From NCBI GenBank assembly GCA_964515555.1, contig CAZEVY010000047.1:1-37035 (forward strand): a stretch of DNA of 37,035 nt, in the 5' to 3' direction. The DNA is from CAZEVY01 sp964515555. GTDB taxonomy: Bacteria; Acidobacteriota; Terriglobia; Bryobacterales; Bryobacteraceae. Below the pieces are notes generated by a model that ran no database searches, had not been told where the DNA came from, and saw only the letters and a list, made by a program, of their open reading frames with translations. Shown piece by piece: positions 1 through 8,474 of the stretch; the first letter of the stretch is position 1, and each line of letters opens with the position of its first letter. The position numbers and the translations under genes were made by a program.

Positions 1-77
1 GGAAAGACCGCCTGCGCCGCCGCGGCCGCCGACAGCAGTGCGGCGAGCAGCGCGCCAAGCCCGAGTCGATGCCACAT
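1..77 (-). CDS. Secreted or membrane protein, N-terminal fragment
   Basis: The minus strand reads an ATG at 77-75 followed by 25 codons that run off the left edge of the window. The peptide starts MWHRLGLGALLAALL and continues through an Ala-rich stretch to AQA. This is a typical Sec signal peptide with a short basic start, a Leu/Ala core and an AxA-like cleavage site. The mature protein lies outside the window, so no function can be given. It is read in the same direction as the E2 gene, 53 bp downstream of it, and could be the last gene of the lpdA-lipB-E2 operon. Confidence 0.55.
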   Translation of the reverse strand, partial: MWHRLGLGALLAALLSAAAAAQAVF

Positions 78-130
78 GCTGGCGATTCTATCGCAGGGGC
101 GCTCCGGGGTTGCGGGGCGCGGGCCCGGCT

Positions 131-1405
131 TCACAGCACCTGTTCGGACCACTCCTCGAGGATCGCCTTGACCTTGGCGGTGAACTGGTCGGCGAGCGCG
201 CCGTCGATGAGCCGGTGGTCGAAGGTCAGCGCGAGATACGCCACCGAGCGGATGGCGATGGCGTCGTCGACCACCACGGCGGCTTTCTCGACGGCGCCGA
301 CGCCGAGAATCGCCACCTGCGGCTGGTTGATCACGGGGGTCGCGAACAGGCTGCCGAAGCTGCCGAAATTGGTGATGGAGAACGTCCCGCCCTGGACTTC
401 GTCGGGCTTGAGCTGCTTGCCGCGCGCGCGCGCCGCCAGATCGACGATGGAGCGCTGAAGGCCGACGACGTTCTTCTCGTCGGCGTTGCGGATGACGGGC
501 ACGATCAGCCCGTTGTCGAGCGCCACGGCGATGCCCAGGTTGATCTCGTTGTGGTAGAGAACGTTGGTCCCCTCGATGGAGGAGTTGAACAGCGGAAAGG
601 CGCGCAGCGCCTCGCAGGCGGCGCGGGCGACGAACGGCAGGTAGGTCAGCGAGAAGCCGTGACGCGCCTGGAACTCCTCCTTGGCGCGTGCGCGCAGGCG
701 CGCGACGCGCGTCATATCGGCGCGGTGCACGGTGGTGACGTGCGCCGAGGTGCGCTTGGAGAACACCATGTGCTCGGCGATGCGCTGCCGCATGGTGCTC
801 ATCGGCTCGACGCGCGTGCGGGGCGGCGCGACGCGGGCGAGCGGCGCCTCGGCGGGAACCATGGCCGTCGAGGGCGCGGGAGCGGGCGGTGCGGGCGACG
901 CGGCGCGAGCGGCCAGGTGGGCTTCGATGTCCTGTCGGGTGATGCGGCCGCCGATTCCCGTGCCTTTCACCTGCGCGAGGTCCACGTTGTTCTCGCGCGC
1001 CATCTTGCGGACGAGGGGGGAGAGCGGTCCGGTGTCGGCCGCCGCGGCGGGTGCCGCGGGCGCGGGCGGTTCGGGAGCGGGCGTAGGAGCGGCGGGGGCG
1101 GCCGTGGCGGCCGGCGGCGGGGGCGCGGGCGGAGTTGCCGCGGGTTTCGCGGGCGGAGCGGCTGGGGCGCCGTCCGCCGAGATCCGCCCGACCACGGTGT
1201 TGATCGCCACGGTCTTGCCTTCCTCGACCAGCACCTCGGCCAGGACGCCCGCCGAGGGCGCCGGAATCTCGCTGTCGACTTTATCGGTGGAAATCTCGAA
1301 GAGCGGCTCGTCGCGCTCCACCCGCTCGCCGACCTTCTTCAGCCACTTGGTCAGCGTGCCTTCCACGATGCTTTCGCCCATCTGGGGCATTACCACGTCT
1401 GTCAT
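131..1405 (-). CDS. Dihydrolipoamide acyltransferase (E2) of a 2-oxo acid dehydrogenase complex
   Basis: This 424-residue E2 transfers an acyl group from its lipoyl arm to CoA inside a 2-oxo acid dehydrogenase complex. Residues 1-80 are a lipoyl domain with the modified lysine in STDKVDSE (K42). An Ala/Pro-rich linker of about 40 residues follows, then a peripheral-subunit-binding domain (about 120-165) and a catalytic domain ending with HRLIDG (H397, D401), the CAT-fold active site. The start is the ATG at 1405, because the lipoyl domain begins there; a longer reading upstream is only the lipB region in another frame. The gene overlaps lipB by 4 bp (ATGA). The E2 could serve 2-oxoglutarate, pyruvate or branched-chain dehydrogenase. 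No E1 gene is in the window, so I leave the symbol blank. Acidobacterial relatives are often named sucB. Confidence 0.93.
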   Translation of the reverse strand: MTDVVMPQMGESIVEGTLTKWLKKVGERVERDEPLFEISTDKVDSEIPAPSAGVLAEVLVEEGKTVAINTVVGRISADGAPAAPPAKPAATPPAPPPPAATAAPAAPTPAPEPPAPAAPAAAADTGPLSPLVRKMARENNVDLAQVKGTGIGGRITRQDIEAHLAARAASPAPPAPAPSTAMVPAEAPLARVAPPRTRVEPMSTMRQRIAEHMVFSKRTSAHVTTVHRADMTRVARLRARAKEEFQARHGFSLTYLPFVARAACEALRAFPLFNSSIEGTNVLYHNEINLGIAVALDNGLIVPVIRNADEKNVVGLQRSIVDLAARARGKQLKPDEVQGGTFSITNFGSFGSLFATPVINQPQVAILGVGAVEKAAVVVDDAIAIRSVAYLALTFDHRLIDGALADQFTAKVKAILEEWSEQVL

Positions 1406-2055
1406 GTTGAAACCGTCTCCAGAATCTCGCATTCCAATACGCGTCCGAACGAGGCGATCAGCGCTTCGACGACCTCGCCGCGCTTCGCTTCGACGCCCAG
1501 CGCCTTCATCGACGTGACCGGCTTGGTCAACCCGCATGGCACGATGTACTGAAAGTAGCTCAGGTCGGTGTCGACGTTCAGCGCGAAGCCGTGCGAAGTC
1601 ACCCAGCGGCTGATGTGCACGCCGATGGCGGCGATTTTCGCGGAATCGACCCACACGCCCGTGCACCCCTCCTGTCGCCGGGCCGCGATCCCGAACGCCG
1701 CGAGCGCGTCGATGATGGTCTGCTCGAGGCCGCGCACGTAGGCCACGACGTCGCGCTTCCACCCGCGCAAGTCGAGGATCGGATAGCCGACCACCTGGCC
1801 GGGTCCGTGATAGGTGACGTCGCCGCCGCGGTCGGCGTGGTGGAGGGCGATGCCGGCGCGCTCGAGAAGCTCGGGTGAGGCCAGCACGTTCTCGCCGCGC
1901 GCGTTGCGTCCCAGCGTGATCACGTGGGGATGCTCGACGATGAGGAGCTGATCGGGGATCGCGCCCTGCTTGCGCTGCGACACCAGTTCCTGCTGGAGCG
2001 CGTAGGCTTCGTCGAAAGGCATGCGACCCAGGTCGCGCACGGCCAGATCACGCAT
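1402..2055 (-). CDS. lipB: Octanoyltransferase LipB
   Basis: LipB moves octanoate from acyl carrier protein to the lipoyl-domain lysine of E2 or GcvH, the first step of protein lipoylation in the cytoplasm. The 217-residue protein has the family's usual length and motifs: the RGGDVTYHGPGQ box (77-88), the lysine of SAKIAAIG (K140) and the catalytic cysteine in IVPCGL (C174). It lies between lpdA (8 bp overlap) and the E2 gene (4 bp overlap), so translation is probably coupled. The context links it directly to its substrate, the E2 lipoyl domain. LipA, which inserts the sulfurs, is not in the window. Confidence 0.96.
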   Translation of the reverse strand: MRDLAVRDLGRMPFDEAYALQQELVSQRKQGAIPDQLLIVEHPHVITLGRNARGENVLASPELLERAGIALHHADRGGDVTYHGPGQVVGYPILDLRGWKRDVVAYVRGLEQTIIDALAAFGIAARRQEGCTGVWVDSAKIAAIGVHISRWVTSHGFALNVDTDLSYFQYIVPCGLTKPVTSMKALGVEAKRGEVVEALIASFGRVLECEILETVST

Positions 2056-3442
2056 TAATCGCCAGCCCGTAGACGGAGTTGAAGGCCTCGCCGACCGCCT
2101 CGTAGAGCGTCGGGTGCGCGTGAATGGTCTGCATCATCGTCTCGACGGTGGCTTCCGACTCCATGGCCGCCACGGCTTCGGCGACAAGCTCGTAGGCGTG
2201 CGGGCCGATGATGTGCACGCCCAGAATCTCGCCGTACTTCTCGTCGGCGACCACCTTCACGAATCCGTCGTGACGGCCGAGGATCGAGGCCTTGCTGTTG
2301 GCGAGGAAGGGGAACTTCCCGACTTTCACCGGGCGGCCGGCGGCGCGCGCCTGCGCCTCGGTCATGCCGACGCTGCCGATGCCCGGCTCCGTGTAGGTGC
2401 ATCCCGGGATGCGGTTCCTGTTCAGCGGCCGCGCCTGCTTGCCGGCGATGCGCGCCACGGCGACCATGCCCTCCATCGTCGCCACGTGCGCCAGTTGCGG
2501 CGTGCCGGCGACGATGTCGCCGATGGCGTAGAGGCCCGGCTCGGCGGTCTGCTGCCACTGGTCGACGACGGCGAAGCCGCGGTCGAGGACGGCGCGCGTC
2601 TTCTCGATGCCGATCTTTTCGGTGTTCGGCTTGCGGCCCACGGCGACGAGCAGTTTCTCGGCGTCGATGTTCTCCTGCCTGCCGCCGGCGAGCGTCACCG
2701 CGAGATGGACGCCCGTCGCGGTGCGCTCGACGCGTTCGACTTTGGCGCCGGTCTCGCAGCGGATGCCCGACTTCTTGAACGACCGCTCCAGCTCCTTGCT
2801 GACGTCCTCGTCCTCGACGGGGACGAGGCGAGGGAGCATTTCGAGAACCGTCACCTTGGTTCCGAAGCGCGCGAAAATCGACGCGAACTCGACGCCGACG
2901 GCGCCCGCGCCGATGACGGCGAGCGACTGGGGAATGGTCGTCAGGTTCAGGATCTCGATATTGGTGAGGATGACCTCGGGGTCGGGCTGGAGGCCGGGGA
3001 GCATACGCGCCTCCGAGCCGGTAGCGAGGATGATGTTCTTCGCCTCGATCGTCGTCGCGCCCTGCGCGGTGCGCACTTCGACGCGCCCGCCTCCGGCGAG
3101 CGTCGCATAGCCGGCGACGACGTCGACTTTGTTCTTCTTCATGAGGAACTCGACGCCCTTGGCGTGCTTGCCGACGATCTTGTTCTTGCGGTCGATGACG
3201 CGGGCGAGGTCGAGGCGCGGGTTCTGGCAGTGGATGCCCTCGTCGGCGGCGTGCTGGAAGTAGTCCCACACTTCGGCGGAATGCAGCAGCGCCTTGGTGG
3301 GGATGCAGCCGACGTGCAGGCAGCAGCCGCCGAGCTTGGGGTCCTTCTCGACGATCGCGGTCTTGAGCCCGTACTGACCGGCGCGGACGGCGGCCGAGTA
3401 CCCGCCGGGTCCGGAGCCGATGACGATGAGGTCGTAGGCCAT
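2048..3442 (-). CDS. lpdA: Dihydrolipoamide dehydrogenase (E3)
   Basis: E3 is the flavoprotein that reoxidises dihydrolipoamide and passes electrons to NAD+. The 464-residue protein opens with the FAD-binding motif GSGPGGY (9-15). The redox disulfide is in GGCCLHVGCIPTK (C41 and C46, plus an extra C40 where most relatives have Thr). A second dinucleotide motif, GAGAVGVEFA, lies mid-protein, and the C-terminal HAHPTLYEA supplies the His-Glu base pair. It is the first gene of the lpdA-lipB-E2 operon. A GATAAT hexamer lies 8 nt before the ATG, so the mRNA may have almost no leader. Confidence 0.96.
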   Translation of the reverse strand: MAYDLIVIGSGPGGYSAAVRAGQYGLKTAIVEKDPKLGGCCLHVGCIPTKALLHSAEVWDYFQHAADEGIHCQNPRLDLARVIDRKNKIVGKHAKGVEFLMKKNKVDVVAGYATLAGGGRVEVRTAQGATTIEAKNIILATGSEARMLPGLQPDPEVILTNIEILNLTTIPQSLAVIGAGAVGVEFASIFARFGTKVTVLEMLPRLVPVEDEDVSKELERSFKKSGIRCETGAKVERVERTATGVHLAVTLAGGRQENIDAEKLLVAVGRKPNTEKIGIEKTRAVLDRGFAVVDQWQQTAEPGLYAIGDIVAGTPQLAHVATMEGMVAVARIAGKQARPLNRNRIPGCTYTEPGIGSVGMTEAQARAAGRPVKVGKFPFLANSKASILGRHDGFVKVVADEKYGEILGVHIIGPHAYELVAEAVAAMESEATVETMMQTIHAHPTLYEAVGEAFNSVYGLAINA

Positions 3443-3450
3443 CGCTTCCC

Positions 3451-3456
3451 ATTATC
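3451..3456 (-). promoter_or_regulatory. -10 element for the lpdA-lipB-E2 operon
   Basis: The minus strand reads GATAAT, matching the sigma-70 -10 consensus at 5 of 6 positions, ending 8 nt before the lpdA ATG. The -35 region is weak. Transcription would start within one or two bases of the start codon, unless the GGGAAG between them acts as a ribosome binding site. Confidence 0.4.
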
Positions 3457-3516
3457 GCGCGGCGTGCCGGTTCACCGACGGGCCCGCCGTGTTAGCGTGG
3501 GGACGGAAGGAGTCCC

Positions 3517-3720
3517 GTGGAATCCGGCTATGTAGTTTCGATGAAGGAGACCGAGGATGGCTTCAGAGTGTGGGTCCCAGGCCTTCCCGGCTGCGCCTCG
3601 CAGGGAGCGACGGAGGCAGAGGCGCTGGAGAACATGCGCGAAGCGCTACGCGAGTATCTGGAAGCCGCCGCGAGTCTGGCCGGCGAAGGCGAACGGCAAC
3701 AGGTGATGGTGCGACTGTAG
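3517..3720 (+). CDS. HicB-like antitoxin-fold protein, orphan
   Basis: This 67-residue protein matches the short HicB/UPF0150 fold. Its N-terminal half, with GFRVWVPGLPGCASQG, is the usual beta-strand core of the partial RNase H-like fold, and the helix TEAEALENMREALREYL follows as in the family. Full HicB antitoxins pair with the toxin HicA and often carry a C-terminal DNA-binding domain. Here neither HicA nor that domain is present: the next 75 bp hold no gene and the following gene is an ABC ATPase on the other strand. The GTG start at 3517 is supported by GGAAGGAG ending 4 nt before it. It is a solitary gene; it could act on a distant partner or be a relic. Confidence 0.72.
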   Translation: MESGYVVSMKETEDGFRVWVPGLPGCASQGATEAEALENMREALREYLEAAASLAGEGERQQVMVRL

Positions 3721-3795
3721 CCGGAATCGCGGGATCCCTCATCGCCGCGCCGCCCGCGCACTGGAGAAGGTTCAGGCGGCTTCTCTGAGCGACGC

Positions 3796-4527
3796 TCAGC
3801 CGGCGCCGGCGAGCTGCTCGCGGTAGGCCTCGGCGACCTCGCGCGCGGCGCCGTCGAGCACCAGGCGTCCGCCCTCGATCCACAGCACGCGGTCGCAGAC
3901 GCGCGCCAGCAGCTCGGGGACGTGGGAGACGCACAGCAGGATCGCGCCGCGGCGCCGGATCTCCTCGAGCTTCGAGAAGCAGCGCGCCTGGAACTCCTGG
4001 TCGCCGACGGCCAGCACTTCGTCGATGAGCAGGATATCGGGGCGCGCGTGGGCGACCACCGCGAAGGCGAGACGGAGCTGCATGCCGCTCGAATAGGTCC
4101 GCAGCGGCTCGTCGATGAATTCGCCCAGCCCGCTGAATTCGACGATCGCGGCGGCCGCGGCGTCGATCTCAGCACGGGAGTAGCCGACCAGGGCGGCGTT
4201 GATCTCCAGGTTCTCGCGTCCGGTGAGGTCGTGATGGAAGCCGGCGCCGAGCTCCATCATCGCGGTGACGCGCCCGTCGACGCTGACCGCGCCGGCCTCG
4301 GGAACGGTCAGCCCGGCGACCAGGCTCAGCATGGTCGACTTGCCGGCGCCGTTGGGCCCGATGACGCCGACCGATTCGCCGGCCCCGATGCGGAAGCTGA
4401 CGTCGCGCAACGCGTAAAAGGGATTCGCGTGGCGGCCGCGCATGACCTCCAGGAAGAACTTCCAGAAGAAGGTCCGCGACTGCCGCGAGTAGCTCTTGGT
4501 GACGCGATCGAACTCGATGTGCGGCAT
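3796..4527 (-). CDS. ABC transporter ATPase, polysaccharide export (Wzt/TagH type)
   Basis: This 243-residue nucleotide-binding subunit should drive export of a lipid-linked polysaccharide or teichoic-acid-like glycan across the inner membrane. The Walker A motif is GPNGAGKST (57-65), the signature is YSSGMQ (145-150) and the Walker B is ILLIDE (165-170), followed by VLAVGD. The N-terminal stretch with FFLEVMRGR and the HHDLTGREN segment are typical of the Wzt/TagH branch. It lacks the C-terminal carbohydrate-binding domain of long Wzt proteins and so resembles short KpsT/TagH forms. It starts 3 bp after the permease gene stop, forming a two-gene operon. Confidence 0.92.
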   Translation of the reverse strand: MPHIEFDRVTKSYSRQSRTFFWKFFLEVMRGRHANPFYALRDVSFRIGAGESVGVIGPNGAGKSTMLSLVAGLTVPEAGAVSVDGRVTAMMELGAGFHHDLTGRENLEINAALVGYSRAEIDAAAAAIVEFSGLGEFIDEPLRTYSSGMQLRLAFAVVAHARPDILLIDEVLAVGDQEFQARCFSKLEEIRRRGAILLCVSHVPELLARVCDRVLWIEGGRLVLDGAAREVAEAYREQLAGAG

Positions 4528-4530
4528 TCG

Positions 4531-5292
4531 CTACAGGCAGTCGGCGAAGCGATGCTTCAGCCGCTCGAAGGAGATCAGGCCGACGACGAACACGGCCGCC
4601 GAGACCAGCGACAGCTTGACGAGCGTCTCGAGCGGAGGGGCGGCGCCCTGCAACAGGACGTAGCGGCAGGCGACCACCACGGCGGCCACGGGATTATACC
4701 AGTAAATGGCGTGGAATTTCTCGGGAATCATCGAGAAATCGTAGAATATCGGGACCAGCCAGAACATGATGGTGGTGGCCGATTCCACCACGTAACGCAC
4801 GTCGCGGAAATAGACGTCCAGCGCCGAGGTGAACAGGCAGAGGCCGCATACGAAGATCAGCTCCATCAGGAAGATGAAGGGCAGCCACAGCCAGTTCCCG
4901 TTGACGCCGTAACCGGCCGCCAGCACCAGCACCAGCAGCAGGCCGATCTGAATCAGGAAGTGGATGGCGTTGGCGAGCACCGTCGAGATGGGGATCAGCA
5001 GTCGCGGCATCGGAACGCGTTTAATGAGGTGGCTGTTCTGCAGAATCGAGTTCGTGCCCGACGACCAGCAGATGGAGAAGAAATTGAAGACCGTCAGGCC
5101 GCTGAGGATCACCAAGTGCACGTGCCGCACCGTGGTGGGGAAGATCTGCGTGAAGACGAACGTCAGGACGGCCATCATGACGATCGGATTCAGGAGGCTC
5201 CAGAACACGCCCAGCGACATGTTGCGGTAGCGGATCTTGAAGTCCCGCATGACGAGGCTGGAAAGGAGAAAACCGTGGTTCTCGCGCGTCAT
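4531..5292 (-). CDS. ABC-2 type permease, polysaccharide export (Wzm/TagG type)
   Basis: This 253-residue integral membrane protein is the permease partner of the adjacent ATPase. The N-terminal DFKIRYRNMSLGVFWSLLNP is the hallmark of the ABC-2 glycan-export family, where it forms the amphipathic interface helix before the first membrane span. About six hydrophobic spans follow, as in Wzm/TagG. The protein ends with a short basic tail. No glycosyltransferases are adjacent, so the exported glycan cannot be named from context; a glycosyltransferase fusion lies about 16 kb away. A TACAAT hexamer lies 11 nt before the start codon. Confidence 0.92.
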   Translation of the reverse strand: MTRENHGFLLSSLVMRDFKIRYRNMSLGVFWSLLNPIVMMAVLTFVFTQIFPTTVRHVHLVILSGLTVFNFFSICWSSGTNSILQNSHLIKRVPMPRLLIPISTVLANAIHFLIQIGLLLVLVLAAGYGVNGNWLWLPFIFLMELIFVCGLCLFTSALDVYFRDVRYVVESATTIMFWLVPIFYDFSMIPEKFHAIYWYNPVAAVVVACRYVLLQGAAPPLETLVKLSLVSAAVFVVGLISFERLKHRFADCL

Positions 5293-5303
5293 CGGGAAGG
5301 CCC

Positions 5304-5309
5304 ATTGTA
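5304..5309 (-). promoter_or_regulatory. -10 element for the ABC export operon
   Basis: The minus strand reads TACAAT, preceded directly by TTG, 11 nt before the permease ATG. This would give a leader of only about five bases. It lies close to the -10-like box of the divergent S9 peptidase gene. Confidence 0.35.
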
Positions 5310-5332
5310 CAACGCGTCCCGCGAGGCTGAGC

Positions 5333-5338
5333 TATTCT
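5333..5338 (+). promoter_or_regulatory. -10-like element for the S9 peptidase
   Basis: TATTCT lies exactly 6 nt before the ATG at 5345. There is no Shine-Dalgarno sequence in between, so a leaderless transcript starting at the ATG is likely. No good -35 is visible. Confidence 0.35.
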
Positions 5339-5344
5339 CACACT

Positions 5345-8300
5345 ATGCAACCGCACACTTCTCCCGACGTTTTCCGGCGCCGCCCCGGCGCGCAGCGCCA
5401 CGGCGCCAGAGGCCGGGCGCTCACCAGTTTCATGAACCCTGCGTGCGCCGCGGCTGCGTTGCGCGCTGGTTCACGGAAGAGGGCGCTCTGGCTGGCGGCG
5501 CTGGCGGTGTTCGCCCTGGCGGCGCAGCAATCGTCCAAGCGCCCGCTGCATCACAACGACTACGACGCCTGGCGATCGATCTCCGGGCAGTTGCTTTCGC
5601 CCGACGGCCGGTTCCTGGCCTACTCGCTCGTTCCGCAGGAAGGCAACAGCGAGGTGGTCGTCCTGAATCTCGCGACCGGACAGGAGAAGCGCGAATGGGT
5701 GGGCTCGCCGCCGCCGCCCCCGGAGCAGGGCGACGAAACCCCGGAGCCCGGCGGCGGACCTCCCGGCGCTCGCCGCGGCGTGACGATGCGATTCACCTCC
5801 GACAGCCGGTTCCTGGTGTCGACCGCATTCCCGAGTAAGGAAGAGACCGAGAAGGCGCGCCGCGACCGGCGGCCCGCGGCGGAAGCGTCCGGGAACGGCC
5901 TCGTCATTTTCAACCTCGCCTCGGGCGCGGTGACGCGAATGGCCGGTGTGCGCGGGATGCAGGTTCCCGAGCGCGGCGGAAGCTGGGTTGCGTATCAGAA
6001 GGAGGCGGCGCCGGCCGATCGCGCGGGGGAAGGCAAGGGCGGAGAGCAGAAGAAAGGTCCGGCGGGCCGCGGCGGCGGCGCGCGCGCGGCGATCGGAACC
6101 GAACTCGTAATTCGCGAGCTCGCCGGCGGGGCCGAGCGCACGATCCCGAGCGTCGGCGAGTACTCGTTCGCTAAGGACGGCAGGACGGTGCTCTACAGCG
6201 TCGCCTCGCGCAAGGAGGAGGAGAACGGGGTGTTCGCCGTGACGCCGGGCGACAACGGCGCGCCGGCGACGGTGCTCGCGGGCCGCGGCCGCTACACGCG
6301 TCTCACCTGGGACAACGATCAGAAACGCGCCGCATTCCTGAGTACGCGCGAGGACGCCGCGGCGCGGCCGCCGAAGTATCGCCTGTACCTGTGGGATCGC
6401 GGCGGGGCGGCATCGGAGATCGTCTCGGCGTCCACGCCGGGATTCCGCGAGGGCTTCGCCTTGGCCGAGCGCGCGCCGGTCGCCTTCTCGCGCGATGACA
6501 GCCGCGTGTTCCTCGGCGCCGGGCCCGCGAGCGCCGACGCCGACTCCCCCGAAACGCCGGTGACGCCGCCGGCCGCCGCCGAACCGAAGGTCCTCGCCGA
6601 CCTCTGGCACTGGCGCGACGACTACGTCCAGCCCATGCAGCGCGTGCGCGCCAACCAGGAGCGCGGCCGCTCCTATCGCGGCGTGTATCACATCGCGGCG
6701 AAGAAGTTCGTGCAGCTCGGCGACGCGACCCTGCCCGGCCTCGCGCCCAGCGACGACGGCCGGTACGCGTTCGGAACCGACGACCGCGCCTATCGCAGCC
6801 AGGTGGACTACGACGGCACGTTCGCCGACTACTACCTGGTCGACACGGCGAACGGTAATCGTACGCGCATTCTGGATCGCATGCAGGGCGGCGGCGGCGG
6901 CGGCGGGCGCGGGGGCGGCGGCTTCGGCGGGCCGATGAGCTGGTCGCCGGACGGAAAGTACGCGGTTTTCTATCGCGACAGGCACTGGTACTCGATCCAG
7001 GTGCCGAGCGGCGTCGTGACGAATCTCACGGGCGCGCTCAAAGTCGCGTTCCACAACGAGGATCACGACAGTCCGAGCGCGCCGGGGAGCTACGGAAGCG
7101 CCGGGTGGACCAAGGACGGCAAGTGGGTGCTGCTCTACGACCGCTACGACATCTGGCAGGCGGCGCCCGACGGCACGGGCGCGCGCAATCTCACCGACGG
7201 CGTGGGCCGCCGCGAGAAGACGCGCTTCCGCGTCGTGCGCCTGGACGCCAACGAGGACGCCGAGGACGACGCGCGCGGCATCGACCCGTCGCGCCCGCTG
7301 CTGCTTTCGGCGGAGAATCTCGAGACGCGCGATTCCGGATTCTGGCGCGATCGCGCCGACGCGGCCGCCGCGCCGGAGAAGCTCATCATGGGACCGCGCG
7401 CGTATCGCGCGCTCGCGAAGGCGCGCGAAGGCGACGTCGTGCTGATTACGGCGACCACGTTCGCCGATCCCGCCGATCTGCACGTGACCGATTCGACCTT
7501 CCGCTCGCTGCGGCGCGTGACGGAGGCGAATCCGCAGCGCGCCCGCGTTCTCGGCGGACTGCCCGGCGAGATGATCCGCTATCACAGCGTCGACGGCGTC
7601 GCGCTTCAGGGCGCGCTGTTCAAGCCGGAGAATTTCGATCCGAAGAAGAAGTATCCGCTGATGGTCTACATCTACGAGCGGCTCTCGCAGGGGCTGCACA
7701 ACTACAGCGAGCCGCGGCCGGGCACGTCGATCAACACGGCCTACTACGTGAGCAACGGATACCTGGTGCTGATGCCGGACATCGCCTACAAGGTCGGCTC
7801 GCCGGGGCAGAGCGCGCTGAAGTGCGTGCTGCCGGCGGTGCAGGCCGTGGTCGACCGCGGCTACGTGAACGAGAACGCTATCGGCATTCAGGGGCACAGC
7901 TGGGGCGGCTATCAGATCGCCTACATGGTGACGCAGACCAACCGGTTCCGCGCGGCCGAGGCCGGCGCGCCGGTCGGCAACATGACCAGCGCCTACAGCG
8001 GTATCCGCTGGGGCACGGGGCTTCCGCGGCAGTTCCAGTACGAGAAGACACAGTCGCGCATCGGCGGCACGTTGTGGCAGGCGCCGATGAAGTTTCTGGA
8101 GAATTCCCCGGTGTTCATGGCCGATCGCGTGAATACGCCGCTGCTGATTCTGCACAACGACGCCGACGACGCCGTGCCGTGGTACCAGGGCATCGAGCTG
8201 TTCCTGGCGCTGCGCCGCAACGGCAAGGAGGCGTACCTGATGAACTACAACGGCGAGCGGCACGGTCTGCGGCAACGGCACAACCAGAAGGACTGGACGA

Positions 8301-8446
8301 TCCGCATGCAGCAGTTCTTCGATCATTACCTGAAGGGCGCGCCCAAGCCGGAGTGGATGGAGAGGGGGATCCCGTTCGTCGACCGCGAGAAGGAGAAAGA
8401 GCGGCTGCGGCCCGCGGCATCGCCGGCGACGTCGTCGGAACCGTGA
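5345..8446 (+). CDS. Secreted S9-family (prolyl oligopeptidase) serine peptidase
   Basis: This is a roughly 1030-residue peptidase of the prolyl oligopeptidase/acylaminoacyl-peptidase clan. The N-terminal two thirds form a propeller-like region with WD40/PD40-type strands such as LSPDGRFLAYS. The C-terminal third is an alpha/beta hydrolase domain. The catalytic triad is visible: Ser852 in GHSWGG, Asp near 939-942 in HNDADDAVPW and His973 in ERHG. A hydrophobic stretch ALWLAALAVFALAA near residues 50-63 is a signal sequence. The start is uncertain: ATG 5345 has a -10-like box 6 nt upstream, while ATG 5432 would give a more usual 33-residue signal peptide. A glycine tract sits at about residues 514-528. 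It probably digests peptides outside the cytoplasm. Confidence 0.9.
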   Translation: MQPHTSPDVFRRRPGAQRHGARGRALTSFMNPACAAAALRAGSRKRALWLAALAVFALAAQQSSKRPLHHNDYDAWRSISGQLLSPDGRFLAYSLVPQEGNSEVVVLNLATGQEKREWVGSPPPPPEQGDETPEPGGGPPGARRGVTMRFTSDSRFLVSTAFPSKEETEKARRDRRPAAEASGNGLVIFNLASGAVTRMAGVRGMQVPERGGSWVAYQKEAAPADRAGEGKGGEQKKGPAGRGGGARAAIGTELVIRELAGGAERTIPSVGEYSFAKDGRTVLYSVASRKEEENGVFAVTPGDNGAPATVLAGRGRYTRLTWDNDQKRAAFLSTREDAAARPPKYRLYLWDRGGAASEIVSASTPGFREGFALAERAPVAFSRDDSRVFLGAGPASADADSPETPVTPPAAAEPKVLADLWHWRDDYVQPMQRVRANQERGRSYRGVYHIAAKKFVQLGDATLPGLAPSDDGRYAFGTDDRAYRSQVDYDGTFADYYLVDTANGNRTRILDRMQGGGGGGGRGGGGFGGPMSWSPDGKYAVFYRDRHWYSIQVPSGVVTNLTGALKVAFHNEDHDSPSAPGSYGSAGWTKDGKWVLLYDRYDIWQAAPDGTGARNLTDGVGRREKTRFRVVRLDANEDAEDDARGIDPSRPLLLSAENLETRDSGFWRDRADAAAAPEKLIMGPRAYRALAKAREGDVVLITATTFADPADLHVTDSTFRSLRRVTEANPQRARVLGGLPGEMIRYHSVDGVALQGALFKPENFDPKKKYPLMVYIYERLSQGLHNYSEPRPGTSINTAYYVSNGYLVLMPDIAYKVGSPGQSALKCVLPAVQAVVDRGYVNENAIGIQGHSWGGYQIAYMVTQTNRFRAAEAGAPVGNMTSAYSGIRWGTGLPRQFQYEKTQSRIGGTLWQAPMKFLENSPVFMADRVNTPLLILHNDADDAVPWYQGIELFLALRRNGKEAYLMNYNGERHGLRQRHNQKDWTIRMQQFFDHYLKGAPKPEWMERGIPFVDREKEKERLRPAASPATSSEP

Positions 8447-8474
8447 GCGGCGGGAGAGAGTCGCAGATCCGCCG

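Noticed and set aside
3764..3785. GAGAAG/CTTCTC inverted repeat after the HicB-like gene as a terminator
   Set aside because: The stem is only 6 bp with a 10-nt loop, and there is no T-run after it. The ABC ATPase gene ends 10 bp further on the other strand, so I could not support it.
5471..8326. A 951-residue open frame on the minus strand opposite the S9 peptidase
   Set aside because: The high GC content keeps antisense frames open. The peptide is rich in Arg, His and Val without any domain, whereas the plus strand has a full catalytic triad.
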